6,815 nucleotides of DNA from Clostridiales bacterium UBA4717 (GTDB lineage: Bacteria; Bacillota; Clostridia; Oscillospirales; CAG-272), in NCBI GenBank assembly GCA_002404395.1, contig DHJP01000068.1, positions 1 to 6,815 of the forward strand, read 5' to 3'. A program made the position numbers and the translations under genes. Positions 1-5,289 of this stretch are shown in pieces. The notes below the pieces were generated by a model, which saw only the letters and a program-made list of their open reading frames with translations, made no database searches and was not told the DNA's origin. Each line of letters starts with the position of its first letter. The first letter of the stretch is position 1.

Positions 1-1
1 A

Positions 2-118
2 CTGCCGTCGGAATATTTCGATGAAACGTCGGATACTTCGCGTTATTCGGTACTGAAAGCCTGTCGGCTTGATTTTTCAAGTCAAGCGGAAAACTTGCGC
101 ACACGAGTGACGGTTTGA
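2..118 (+). CDS. Possible 3' tail of an upstream gene (partial, low confidence)
   Basis: One frame is open from the left edge for 38 codons to a TGA at 116-118. The first two dozen codons use TCG, GAA, GAT and CTG much as the sure genes here do. The peptide begins LPSEYFDETSDTSRYSVLKA and ends LRTRVTV. I recognise no family. The other two forward frames close by base 54, so this is the only candidate for a gene entering from the left. The last third overlaps a hairpin (68-81) and reads less like protein, so the frame may be open by chance. Confidence 0.25.
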   Translation: MPSEYFDETSDTSRYSVLKACRLDFSSQAENLRTRVTV

Positions 119-211
119 TTTTTCCGACGCGGAAATCACCGACCATATCCGAATCATAAAAAGCAAAATGCCGCATTCGGTCTTCCCGAAGTGAAGCCTG
201 TTGCCGCACAT

Positions 212-240
212 ATGACTTCGCGTTTTGGCAGAGCTAAAAT
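212..240 (+). promoter_or_regulatory. Candidate sigma-A promoter for the beta-helix gene
   Basis: The -35-like ATGACT (212-217) matches four of six consensus positions. A 17-base spacer separates it from the -10-like TAAAAT (235-240), which matches five of six. Transcription would start near 247 and leave a leader of about 100 bases before the ATG at 349. The word CACATATG (207-214) overlaps the -35 and matches the core of the palindrome in the GH5/AraC control region. This was found by eye and could be chance. Confidence 0.3.
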
Positions 241-320
241 CTGATCCGTTCTGACTTTGCCGACAGCGCGAAAATTTATCTCGTCCGAATGAAATTTCAA
301 ATTTTGTGTCCGCTTTTTGG

Positions 321-343
321 GTCGGCTTCGCCGACATGGAGAA
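321..343 (+). promoter_or_regulatory. Leader hairpin abutting the Shine-Dalgarno of the beta-helix gene
   Basis: GTCGGC (321-326) and GCCGAC (330-335) pair perfectly around a TTC loop. They are followed at once by GGAGAA (338-343), five bases before the ATG at 349. This Shine-Dalgarno decides the start: an earlier in-frame ATG at 289 has no ribosome binding site. A close relative of the hairpin sits at 5234-5248 upstream of clpC. It could be part of a repeat or could modulate initiation. Confidence 0.45.
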
Positions 344-348
344 TCATT

Positions 349-1839
349 ATGGAAAACATACGCTATGCCTCGCATGAATATCTTGAAGAACTCAAGCAGC
401 TTGCCGACAAGCGGCGCGGAGAGATACGCAGTACCCCCAATAACGCTTATGAGGGCGTCAGATGCTTTTTCGTCTCACCTTACGGCAATGATGAAAACGA
501 CGGGCTTTCACCGCACAAGGCTTGGCGCACGCTTGCCCGCCTGAATGATGAAAGTCTGATTCCCGGCTCGGTCGTGTATTTTGAACGGGACGGCATCTGG
601 AGAGAACGCTTCCGTGCCAGACCCGGTGTGACCTATACCGCTTACGGCAGAGGCGCAAAGCCTCGTTTTTACGGTTCGCTTTTCAATGCGGCAAGTCACG
701 GCGAGTGGCGTGAGACCGAGGTGAAAGATATTTATGTTTACAGCGAACCGATCCGTACTGACATCGGCGGTATCTTTTTTGACGGCGGGATCAAGCACTC
801 GGTCAAAGTGATACCGAGCTATGAAAACGGCGTGCCGGCGATCGACCGCACTTACCGCCGCGCGTTCGCTTCATGGCGCGAGCTTGAAAACGACCTTGAT
901 TTTTTCCATGATTTCGGCGCTCCGATCTGCGAATCGAAAACGGAATCGGATCCGGGCGGACTTGTTTATCTTTGCAGTAAGAACGGCAATCCTTCCGGAA
1001 GATTTGAGGAGATCGAATTCAATACCCGCGGAAACGTGATAGGCGTCGGCGGCGATGATGTGACTTTCGACAATCTTACCGTAATGTACGGCGGCAGTCA
1101 CGGCATCGGAGGCGGCACCGTGAAAAATCTGACTGTGAAGAATTGCGTGATCGGTTTTATCGGCGGTTCGATCCAATTTTACCGCGACGGGCGCGTTACC
1201 CGTTTCGGAAACGGTATCGAGCTTTACGGCGGGTGTGAGAACTTCACGATCGAAAACTGCTATGTACATGACTGTTATGATGCAGGTATAACTCACCAGC
1301 TTTCGGCAGGCGGAGAAAACGGCGTGAACCATACCCATGTGGTATTTGCCGATAATCTTATTGAAAACTGCGTGTACGGTATCGAATATTTCTTAGGAAA
1401 GAGCGATAACGGCGCCTCACGCGTCATGCGTGACATTAAGTATACCGGCAATTTTATCAGGTATTCTGGCTGCGGTTGGGGCAACGAGCGTCCCGACTCC
1501 GACTGTCAGGCGGCGATCAAGGGATGGGATCACCGTAATGAAGCGTATGATTTTGTGATAGAAAACAATATTTTCGAATGCAGTACATGGAATCTCGTAC
1601 ACAACGGTTGTGAGCGTGACGAATGGGGACCGAAATATTCGCGTAATGTTTTCATCGGCAGGCGCAACGGCGGACTTGCGCGTTACGGTGCGAATCCGTC
1701 AAAGCAGTACCTGCTCAACTCATACTCGGTGTCGAGCGATATATTCAAGGACAACGAATTTTGCTACACAGAGCTTGTGCCCGATGAGCCCGACAGGCTT
1801 CATCTGCCGAGCGCACCGGACAAGTATCAGCAGCTTTGA
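349..1839 (+). CDS. Right-handed parallel beta-helix protein (pectate-lyase-like fold), substrate unknown
   Basis: The predicted protein has 496 residues. Residues 38-62 (CFFVSPYGNDENDGLSPHKA, then WRTL) form the N-terminal motif common in bacterial beta-helix and polysaccharide-lyase-like proteins. From about residue 228 to 440, short repeating rungs rich in G, N and V are visible, such as VTFDNLTVMYGG, FTIENCYVHDCYDAGI, VVFADNLIENCVYGIEYF, IKYTGNFIRYSGCG and FVIENNIFECSTWNLVHNG. These are typical of parallel beta-helix coils, a fold shared by many polysaccharide lyases, some glycoside hydrolases and epimerases. I cannot identify catalytic residues or a substrate. The start at 349 is chosen for its GGAGAA. 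No signal peptide is visible even from the alternative ATG at 289, so the protein seems cytoplasmic. It is monocistronic, converges on the transporter/GH5 pair and ends ten bases before a terminator. Confidence 0.82.
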   Translation: MENIRYASHEYLEELKQLADKRRGEIRSTPNNAYEGVRCFFVSPYGNDENDGLSPHKAWRTLARLNDESLIPGSVVYFERDGIWRERFRARPGVTYTAYGRGAKPRFYGSLFNAASHGEWRETEVKDIYVYSEPIRTDIGGIFFDGGIKHSVKVIPSYENGVPAIDRTYRRAFASWRELENDLDFFHDFGAPICESKTESDPGGLVYLCSKNGNPSGRFEEIEFNTRGNVIGVGGDDVTFDNLTVMYGGSHGIGGGTVKNLTVKNCVIGFIGGSIQFYRDGRVTRFGNGIELYGGCENFTIENCYVHDCYDAGITHQLSAGGENGVNHTHVVFADNLIENCVYGIEYFLGKSDNGASRVMRDIKYTGNFIRYSGCGWGNERPDSDCQAAIKGWDHRNEAYDFVIENNIFECSTWNLVHNGCERDEWGPKYSRNVFIGRRNGGLARYGANPSKQYLLNSYSVSSDIFKDNEFCYTELVPDEPDRLHLPSAPDKYQQL

Positions 1840-1843
1840 TTAT

Positions 1844-1890
1844 TATAAAAAAGGGTGTAAAAAACTCATTTTGAGTTTTTTACACCCTTT
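1844..1890. terminator. Bidirectional rho-independent terminator between convergent genes
   Basis: A perfect 19-bp stem joins 1850-1868 (AAAGGGTGTAAAAAACTCA) to 1872-1890 around a TTT loop. On the minus strand the stem runs into six T residues and then ATAATAAT, a good terminator for the GH5/transporter unit, although it lies about 160 bases past that stop codon. On the plus strand only three T residues end the long stem, but the inner stem ACTCA/TGAGT followed by six T could also act. It lies ten bases after the beta-helix stop codon. Confidence 0.8.
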
Positions 1891-1900
1891 CGGCATTTAC

Positions 1901-1922
1901 ACGGGCGGCAAAACGCCGCCGT
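1901..1922. other. GC-rich stem-loop in the convergent intergenic region
   Basis: GGCGGC (1904-1909) pairs with GCCGCC (1915-1920) around AAAAC. Two further outer pairs (A1901-T1922, C1902-G1921) form if G1903 is bulged. No T run follows on either strand, so it is not a classic terminator. It may stabilise the 3' end of either convergent transcript. Confidence 0.4.
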
Positions 1923-1992
1923 CCGGCTCTCAGAAAAGAGGAAACAAAGTTATTGAAGCAAAAATGTTTTTACAACTCTATGGTATTTATTA

Positions 1993-2019
1993 AGCGGAGA
2001 CTTAAAGTTTCCGTTTTTT
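1993..2019 (+). terminator. Second rho-independent terminator on the plus strand
   Basis: CGGAGAC (1995-2001) pairs with GTTTCCG (2007-2013), including one G-T pair, around TTAAA. Six T residues follow (2014-2019). It would act as a back-up stop for transcripts leaving the beta-helix gene before they run into the 3' end of the transporter gene. On the minus strand it lacks a T run. Confidence 0.6.
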
Positions 2020-2049
2020 GTGTGATCGGACTGTGCGTACCGCCTGTGT

Positions 2050-2907
2050 TTATCTGAGCGACAACAATATTATTGCGGCGGCGCCGAGCAGTATGGTGAT
2101 ATATTCCCGGATTTTAAGCTTTTGCTTTGTAATGAGTCTGTTTACAAACACCGACATGAGAATTACGCTTATATTCTGTATTGGAAAAAACAATGCGCCC
2201 GAAAGCCTTCCTGCCAACAATGTGTTTATCAGATTCGCAAGTCCGAAGCATAGCCCCCCGGAGACGGCGGGGGTGAGGCTGTGTCCGATATCCTCTAGTT
2301 TGCCTCTTTTAATAATTGTAAAGAGCAGTGAAAACATACCTGCGAAAAGGAATGCACAAAGAATAAAAAGCGGGGGATTTTCGGCGTTTTTCTGAAGCTT
2401 TTGAACTATCCCGAGACCGCCCGAGGCAAGCATCGCCGCGAATATCGCGATACTCGGGCGCTTTTTTGTGCTACTCGAAGTGTTTTGGGCTTTTGCAAGT
2501 CCCGCAAAGAGCACGGTTGCGGCAGCTGCGGCAATGCCGAGCATACCCGCAATCCCGAGCTTTTCGGAATCGACGAGGACCCCGAAAAGAGTCGGTATAA
2601 TAAAGCCCATTGAATAGACGGTACTGCACATTGAAAGCGCGGATCCGGCGAGTGCGGCGGTATAGCACCACTGCGCCGGCACAAGTAATACCGCGTAGAG
2701 CAGGGCATTGATGACGCTTGCGGGCTCAAATTTGCCGTATAAGGCAAACGGCAGCACGGCGAGCGCACCCGAAAAGAAGAGAAGAGTCTGCGACACGTAG
2801 AAACCGCGCTCGGCAAGCGTAAAGCGGGAGAGACTTTTGGTAAGCAGATTTCTGCCCGCGGACAGCGAGACGGTCAAAATGAGCAACAGAAAGGACGAGC
2901 GTTCCAT
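2050..2907 (-). CDS. DMT-superfamily (EamA-like) membrane transporter, about ten TM segments
   Basis: The predicted protein has 285 residues, a usual length for EamA/DMT carriers. Hydrophobic segments lie near residues 3-21, 36-57, 66-86, 92-112, 117-138, 151-168, 179-199, 211-232, 238-257 and 268-284. They form two five-helix halves joined by a polar loop (QNTSSSTKKR, 141-150), the internal duplication typical of the superfamily. It should be an inner-membrane secondary carrier. Family members move amino acids, nucleotide sugars, drugs or sugars (the glucose/ribose porter group), so the substrate cannot be read from sequence. The start overlaps the stop of the GH5 gene as TAATG, and GGTGAG (2921-2916) lies eight bases ahead of the ATG. 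This indicates translational coupling, and the context suggests a sugar or glycoside as cargo, by inference. Confidence 0.87.
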   Translation of the reverse strand: MERSSFLLLILTVSLSAGRNLLTKSLSRFTLAERGFYVSQTLLFFSGALAVLPFALYGKFEPASVINALLYAVLLVPAQWCYTAALAGSALSMCSTVYSMGFIIPTLFGVLVDSEKLGIAGMLGIAAAAATVLFAGLAKAQNTSSSTKKRPSIAIFAAMLASGGLGIVQKLQKNAENPPLFILCAFLFAGMFSLLFTIIKRGKLEDIGHSLTPAVSGGLCFGLANLINTLLAGRLSGALFFPIQNISVILMSVFVNRLITKQKLKIREYITILLGAAAIILLSLR

Positions 2908-2921
2908 TACGACAGCTCACC
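2905..2921 (-). promoter_or_regulatory. Coupled stop/start (TAATG) with internal Shine-Dalgarno
   Basis: On the minus strand the GH5 stop TAA (2909-2907) shares its last A with the transporter ATG (2907-2905). GGTGAG lies at 2921-2916, inside the 3' end of the GH5 gene. Ribosomes finishing the hydrolase can restart on the transporter, which would tie the output of the two proteins together. Confidence 0.8.
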
Positions 2922-3998
2922 GCGGATTATCCGCGCCATTTTTTCACTGACGATCTCGCGTTTTTCGTCGTCGACCAGACTGAAGCGATTTCCGTCGTTC
3001 GGTGTGCTTAAATAGTTCCACACGCAATAAGGAATATCGTGGGAGCGCAAAAAGGTTATAACGTCGCGCATATAATTTTCGCGCCATTCAAGCTTTGCGT
3101 GGCGGATGGTGCCGAATTCACCGCACCACAGTATTTTGTCGGGATGTGCCTCGCAAAATTCTGCGGCGGGCGCCATTATATCGTTTATGTAGTCGCGTCC
3201 CATCTCAGTATATCCGGGCAGAGGATCGTCGGTATGGTATACGACCCTCTCAAAGTCTCTGTATCTTTCGATATCACAGGGATAGGGCATATCGCGGTTG
3301 TAATATATCGTATCGCTTTGCAGTACCCCGCGCTGGTGGGTGAAGCCGAAGGGAGAGTACATATGGAAAGTGTATATTACGTTTTCGTCATTGTACAGCT
3401 TCAGCAATTTCAGTTTGTCGATGCCGTTCCAACCTATGCTTCCGATGATGACTTTACGTGTGGGATTGAGCTTGCGTATACTGCTCAGTGTACGCTCGGC
3501 AAGTCTGTTCCAACTCTCGGGATCGACAAGCTTTACTTCGTTGAGCAATTCAAACGCCACCGACGGATATTTTTCAAAGCGACGTTCAAATTCGCACCAC
3601 AATGCGGTAAACCGAGACTGAAGCGCGTCATCGTCGAGCAGCTTTATCGGTTCGTCTATGTCGCAATAGTTTCCGACCGCCTTATGCAGGTTCAGGACCA
3701 CGCTAAGTCCGTGTTTGCTACAGTTTTTTACAAATTCTTCGATCAGGTCGAAAATATGCGTTCTGTAAACATAGGGTGATTCTTCAACAACGATCTGGTC
3801 GAAGCCGAGTCTGATGTGGTCAAGTCCGAGAGAGGCGATGTATTTTACATCGCGCTCGGTTATGTAACTGTCAAAATGCTCAAAATCGCCGATCGTCAGG
3901 TCCATTCGGCGTTTTTCGGGTATTACCGCGAATCTTTTATAGTTGGTGAGCCAGCCGCCTATGCCCATTCCGCGCTCAAAGCCTGTGAGTTTTTTCAT
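2907..3998 (-). CDS. Glycoside hydrolase family 5 (cellulase-type), no signal peptide
   Basis: The predicted protein has 363 residues, the size of a single GH5 (beta/alpha)8 catalytic domain with no binding module. Hallmarks appear in order: GIGGWL (12-17), HIR (61-63), a strand-end histidine in LNLHKAVG (H105), acid/base E154 in LLNEV, H212 and Y214 in TFHMYSP, nucleophile E294 in WCGEFG, and W327 in VWNYLS. Retaining GH5 enzymes cleave beta-linked glucans, mannans or glycosides. The usual NEP is NEV here, and the subfamily is unclear. The start at 3998 follows GGAGG (4010-4006) at seven bases; an upstream in-frame ATG at 4025 lacks such a site. No signal peptide is seen, so it probably acts in the cytoplasm on imported oligosaccharides. 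It is the first gene of a coupled pair and is divergent from an AraC regulator, which probably controls it. Confidence 0.92.
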   Translation of the reverse strand: MKKLTGFERGMGIGGWLTNYKRFAVIPEKRRMDLTIGDFEHFDSYITERDVKYIASLGLDHIRLGFDQIVVEESPYVYRTHIFDLIEEFVKNCSKHGLSVVLNLHKAVGNYCDIDEPIKLLDDDALQSRFTALWCEFERRFEKYPSVAFELLNEVKLVDPESWNRLAERTLSSIRKLNPTRKVIIGSIGWNGIDKLKLLKLYNDENVIYTFHMYSPFGFTHQRGVLQSDTIYYNRDMPYPCDIERYRDFERVVYHTDDPLPGYTEMGRDYINDIMAPAAEFCEAHPDKILWCGEFGTIRHAKLEWRENYMRDVITFLRSHDIPYCVWNYLSTPNDGNRFSLVDDEKREIVSEKMARIIRGELS

Positions 3999-4052
3999 TA
4001 TGCATCCTCCGTTATAAGCTTTCACTTTTGTGACAACTTGTACATTACTGAT

Positions 4053-4081
4053 ATTTTAAGCTTGCAAAACACATATGTGTT
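4053..4081 (-). promoter_or_regulatory. Candidate activator-dependent promoter of the GH5/transporter pair
   Basis: Read on the minus strand, TAAAAT (4058-4053) matches five of six -10 positions. With a 17-base spacer the -35 position is AACACA (4081-4076), a poor match, as is common where an activator compensates. This -35 lies inside the 14-bp palindrome. Transcription would begin near 4046 and leave a leader of about 48 bases. No better minus-strand promoter was found by eye in this region. Confidence 0.35.
4068..4081. promoter_or_regulatory. Perfect 14-bp palindrome, probable operator
   Basis: AACACATATGTGTT is a perfect inverted repeat between the divergent GH5 and AraC-type genes. It covers the presumed -35 of the GH5 promoter and lies about 20 bases upstream of the regulator's -35. 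It is the best candidate binding site for the adjacent regulator or for a second dimeric regulator. There is no T run and no loop, so it is not a terminator. Confidence 0.5.
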
Positions 4082-4101
4082 AGCTATTTTCATACACATA
4101 C

Positions 4102-4130
4102 TTGTATAAAACAGACTTTTATGGTATAAT
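4102..4130 (+). promoter_or_regulatory. Extended -10 promoter of the AraC-family gene
   Basis: TGGTATAAT (4122-4130) is a perfect TATAAT with the extended TGn element. TTGTAT (4102-4107) is a partial -35 at the ideal 17-base spacing. Transcription would start near 4137, leaving only about 15 leader bases that contain GGAGGAG (4140-4146). The extended -10 means the weak -35 need not prevent basal expression. Confidence 0.8.
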
Positions 4131-4151
4131 CTGAAAAACGGAGGAGCAAAT

Positions 4152-4880
4152 ATGATCACGGTTAACATGACAGGCAAGGGCGTTAAAGTTTATCCGCCTC
4201 ACAAGCATGAGTTTTGTGAGGTTATGTGTTATCTGAACGGCGTGGGACATATGTATACTGAGCGCGGTAATATTGAGTTTGAGCCCGGGACGGTCATCAT
4301 TATGCCGTCGGGAGTGATCCACGGCTCGGTTTCCGAAAACGGATTTGTGAATATTTCGCTCGGCGGAGATTTCGGCGCATTGCTCTCGGAGGTGTCGAGT
4401 AAGCCGCTCAGGCTTCTTGACCGTGCGGGCGACGGCAGAGTGCTTGCGAAGCTTATATACAAAAATCGCAACGGAAGCCGCGCCTATCTCAATATGTTGG
4501 CGTCGGCTTTGGCATCATATCTCGGCGGTATTGAAAATGCGGCGCATACCGATTCGGCGACAGAGCGTATTATTGAAAAGATATCCGTAAACGCCTTTGA
4601 TCCTAAGTTCAGAACCGCAGATGCGCTTGAAAACAGCGGGTATGCCGCCGATTATATGCGCAGACGTTTTAAAGCGGTGACCGGCGAAAGCCCGCATAAC
4701 TTTCTTGAAAGATTGCGTATAGACCGCGCTTGTTATCTGATCGAGGTATTCGGCGGAGTTCTGAGCCTTTCGGAAATTGCCGAAAGGTGCGGATTTGACG
4801 ACTACATATATTTTTCAAAGACCTTTAAAAAGCGGGTAGGTGTGTCTCCCTGCGCCTATCGTGCGGCGCGGCGTGTGTAG
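4152..4880 (+). CDS. AraC-family transcriptional regulator with N-terminal cupin
   Basis: The predicted protein has 242 residues and is compact for the family, which usually has about 270-300. Residues 12-60 form a cupin with PPHKHE (15-20) and FEPGTVIIMPSGVIHG (43-58), a likely sensor of a sugar or similar ligand. Residues about 138-240 form the two helix-turn-helix DNA-binding domain: RTADALENSGYAADYMRRRF (154-173) is the first unit. LSEIAERCGF (206-215) with YFSKTFKKRVGVSPCAYR (220-237) is the second unit, including the canonical GF...YFS..FKK..G.SP..YR signature. The ATG at 4152 follows GGAGGAG at five bases. It is divergent from the GH5/transporter pair and is most likely its local activator. 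Autoregulation is possible because both promoters share one control region. Confidence 0.95.
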   Translation: MITVNMTGKGVKVYPPHKHEFCEVMCYLNGVGHMYTERGNIEFEPGTVIIMPSGVIHGSVSENGFVNISLGGDFGALLSEVSSKPLRLLDRAGDGRVLAKLIYKNRNGSRAYLNMLASALASYLGGIENAAHTDSATERIIEKISVNAFDPKFRTADALENSGYAADYMRRRFKAVTGESPHNFLERLRIDRACYLIEVFGGVLSLSEIAERCGFDDYIYFSKTFKKRVGVSPCAYRAARRV

Positions 4881-4944
4881 CATGGGCGGATTGCTTTGAG
4901 GTTTATTCAAATGAGTTTTTAATACTCTGTCGACATAGATATTG

Positions 4945-4979
4945 ACGGCAAAGCGCCGCTGTTTTGCCGTTAAAACGGC
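4945..4979. repeat. Overlapping inverted repeats with alternative pairing
   Basis: ACGGCAAA (4945-4952) pairs with TTTGCCGT (4963-4970). The second arm overlaps a further inverted repeat, GCCGTT (4966-4971) with AACGGC (4974-4979). The two stems exclude each other. There is no T run after either, so they are not simple terminators. Confidence 0.45.
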
Positions 4980-4997
4980 GAAAGGGCAAGGGCGTTA

Positions 4998-5014
4998 AGG
5001 CAAATTCAGTCAAA
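4998..5014 (+). promoter_or_regulatory. CtsR-like operator (near match)
   Basis: AGGCAAATTCAGTCAAA resembles the CtsR heptad direct repeat RGTCAAA-NAN-RGTCAAA. The second heptad is perfect, the first has one mismatch (G for T), and the spacer has T where A is usual. CtsR represses clp genes in low-GC Gram-positives, and a clpC-type gene lies 276 bases downstream. However, a strong terminator hairpin lies between them and no clear promoter was found at the site, so the function is uncertain. Confidence 0.35.
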
Positions 5015-5054
5015 TAGCGCTTCAAAGCTACATGGATCCTTACCGACATTTTTG

Positions 5055-5100
5055 AGCGGCTGTTAAAAATATTGTTTTTTAACAGCCGCTTTGTGTTTTT
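5055..5100 (+). terminator. Strong rho-independent terminator after the AraC-type gene
   Basis: AGCGGCTGTTAAAAA (5055-5069) pairs perfectly over 15 bp with 5076-5090 around a six-base loop. The stem is followed by TTGTGTTTTT. It lies about 175 bases past the AraC-type stop and would isolate that gene from clpC. If a transcript begins upstream at the CtsR-like site, this hairpin would act as an attenuator in it. Confidence 0.75.
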
Positions 5101-5184
5101 TGAATCATTAACTGCAGGTGAGCGAAGTAAAATGTAAAAGGCAGGCACTGCGCTTTTCGAAAAGCAGGTGCGGGTGAATATTTT

Positions 5185-5213
5185 TTGCCCGGCTTGGGAA
5201 ATCATCGGATTAT
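5185..5213 (+). promoter_or_regulatory. Candidate promoter of the clpC-type gene
   Basis: TTGCCC (5185-5190) and GATTAT (5208-5213) each match four of six sigma-A positions at a 17-base spacing. The site lies after the terminator and before clpC, so a promoter is expected in this interval. Transcription would begin near 5220 and leave a leader of about 70 bases containing two hairpins. The match is weak. Confidence 0.3.
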
Positions 5214-5233
5214 GAAGCGTAAGATGCTTCAGA

Positions 5234-5248
5234 GTCGGCTTTGCCGAT
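5234..5248 (+). repeat. Stem-loop related to the 321-335 hairpin
   Basis: GTCGGC (5234-5239) pairs with GCCGAT (5243-5248) around TTT, with one G-T pair. It differs from the hairpin at 321-335 only by C/T transitions, and both are followed by a similar GGA-A-AT-rich segment. A second small stem-loop, GCCGT/ACGGC (5275-5286), sits just before the clpC ATG. Confidence 0.4.
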
Positions 5249-5289
5249 GCGGAAATTATCTGTTATTTTTTTGAGCCGTCTACGGCGGT

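Larger units (their letters stand above)
119..348. other. Gene-free leader region before the beta-helix gene
   Basis: No frame on either strand gives a believable protein here. Short minus-strand frames are open but have no Shine-Dalgarno and no recognisable domain. The stretch holds a plausible promoter (212-240), a hairpin at 321-335, and short words that recur elsewhere in the window. GCGGAAATCACC at 129-140 resembles GCGGAAATTATC at 5249-5260. The repeated words and lack of coding signal would fit a dispersed non-coding repeat plus a leader, which is inference. Confidence 0.4.
4036..4107. repeat. Short direct repeats in the divergent control region
   Basis: Two words recur on the same strand. 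ACACATA lies at 4069-4075 and again at 4094-4100, 25 bases apart. ACTTGTA lies at 4036-4042 and again at 4100-4106, 64 bases apart and the second abutting the first word. AraC-family proteins commonly bind direct repeats as monomer subsites, so these are candidate half-sites. The repeats are seen directly; the binding role is inference. Confidence 0.4.
4881..5289. other. Gene-free stretch between the AraC-type and clpC genes
   Basis: No frame here of either strand resembles a protein with a ribosome binding site. From left to right it holds paired inverted repeats (4945-4979), a CtsR-like operator (4998-5014), a large terminator hairpin (5055-5098), a 14-bp palindrome GCTTTTCGAAAAGC (5152-5165), a weak promoter (5185-5213), and three small stem-loops (5213-5231, 5234-5248, 5275-5286). 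The density of inverted repeats suggests a dispersed element, a small RNA or a clpC leader; sequence alone does not decide. Confidence 0.5.

Noticed and set aside
289..348. Upstream ATG that would extend the beta-helix protein by 20 residues
   Set aside because: There is no Shine-Dalgarno before 289, the extra residues do not form a signal peptide, and the hairpin at 321-335 fits a leader better than coding sequence.
77..375. Minus-strand open frames covering the leader of the beta-helix gene
   Set aside because: They have no ribosome binding site or recognisable domain, and their amino-acid content looks like chance reading of a non-coding or repeat-like stretch.
1937..1993. Tiny plus-strand gene (ATG followed by FLQLYGIY) after an AGAGGA sequence
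   Set aside because: It has nine codons and the AGAGGA is too far from the ATG. A TTG-start reading through 2056 runs across a terminator and into the transporter gene on the other strand.
3039..3779. 246-codon plus-strand frame antisense to the GH5 gene
   Set aside because: It mirrors the GH5 codon pattern on the opposite strand, lacks a family match and a ribosome binding site, and the GH5 catalytic motifs make the minus-strand reading certain.
4903..5205. 100-codon minus-strand frame between the AraC-type and clpC genes
   Set aside because: It runs through a terminator hairpin and several inverted repeats, has no Shine-Dalgarno and no recognisable domain.
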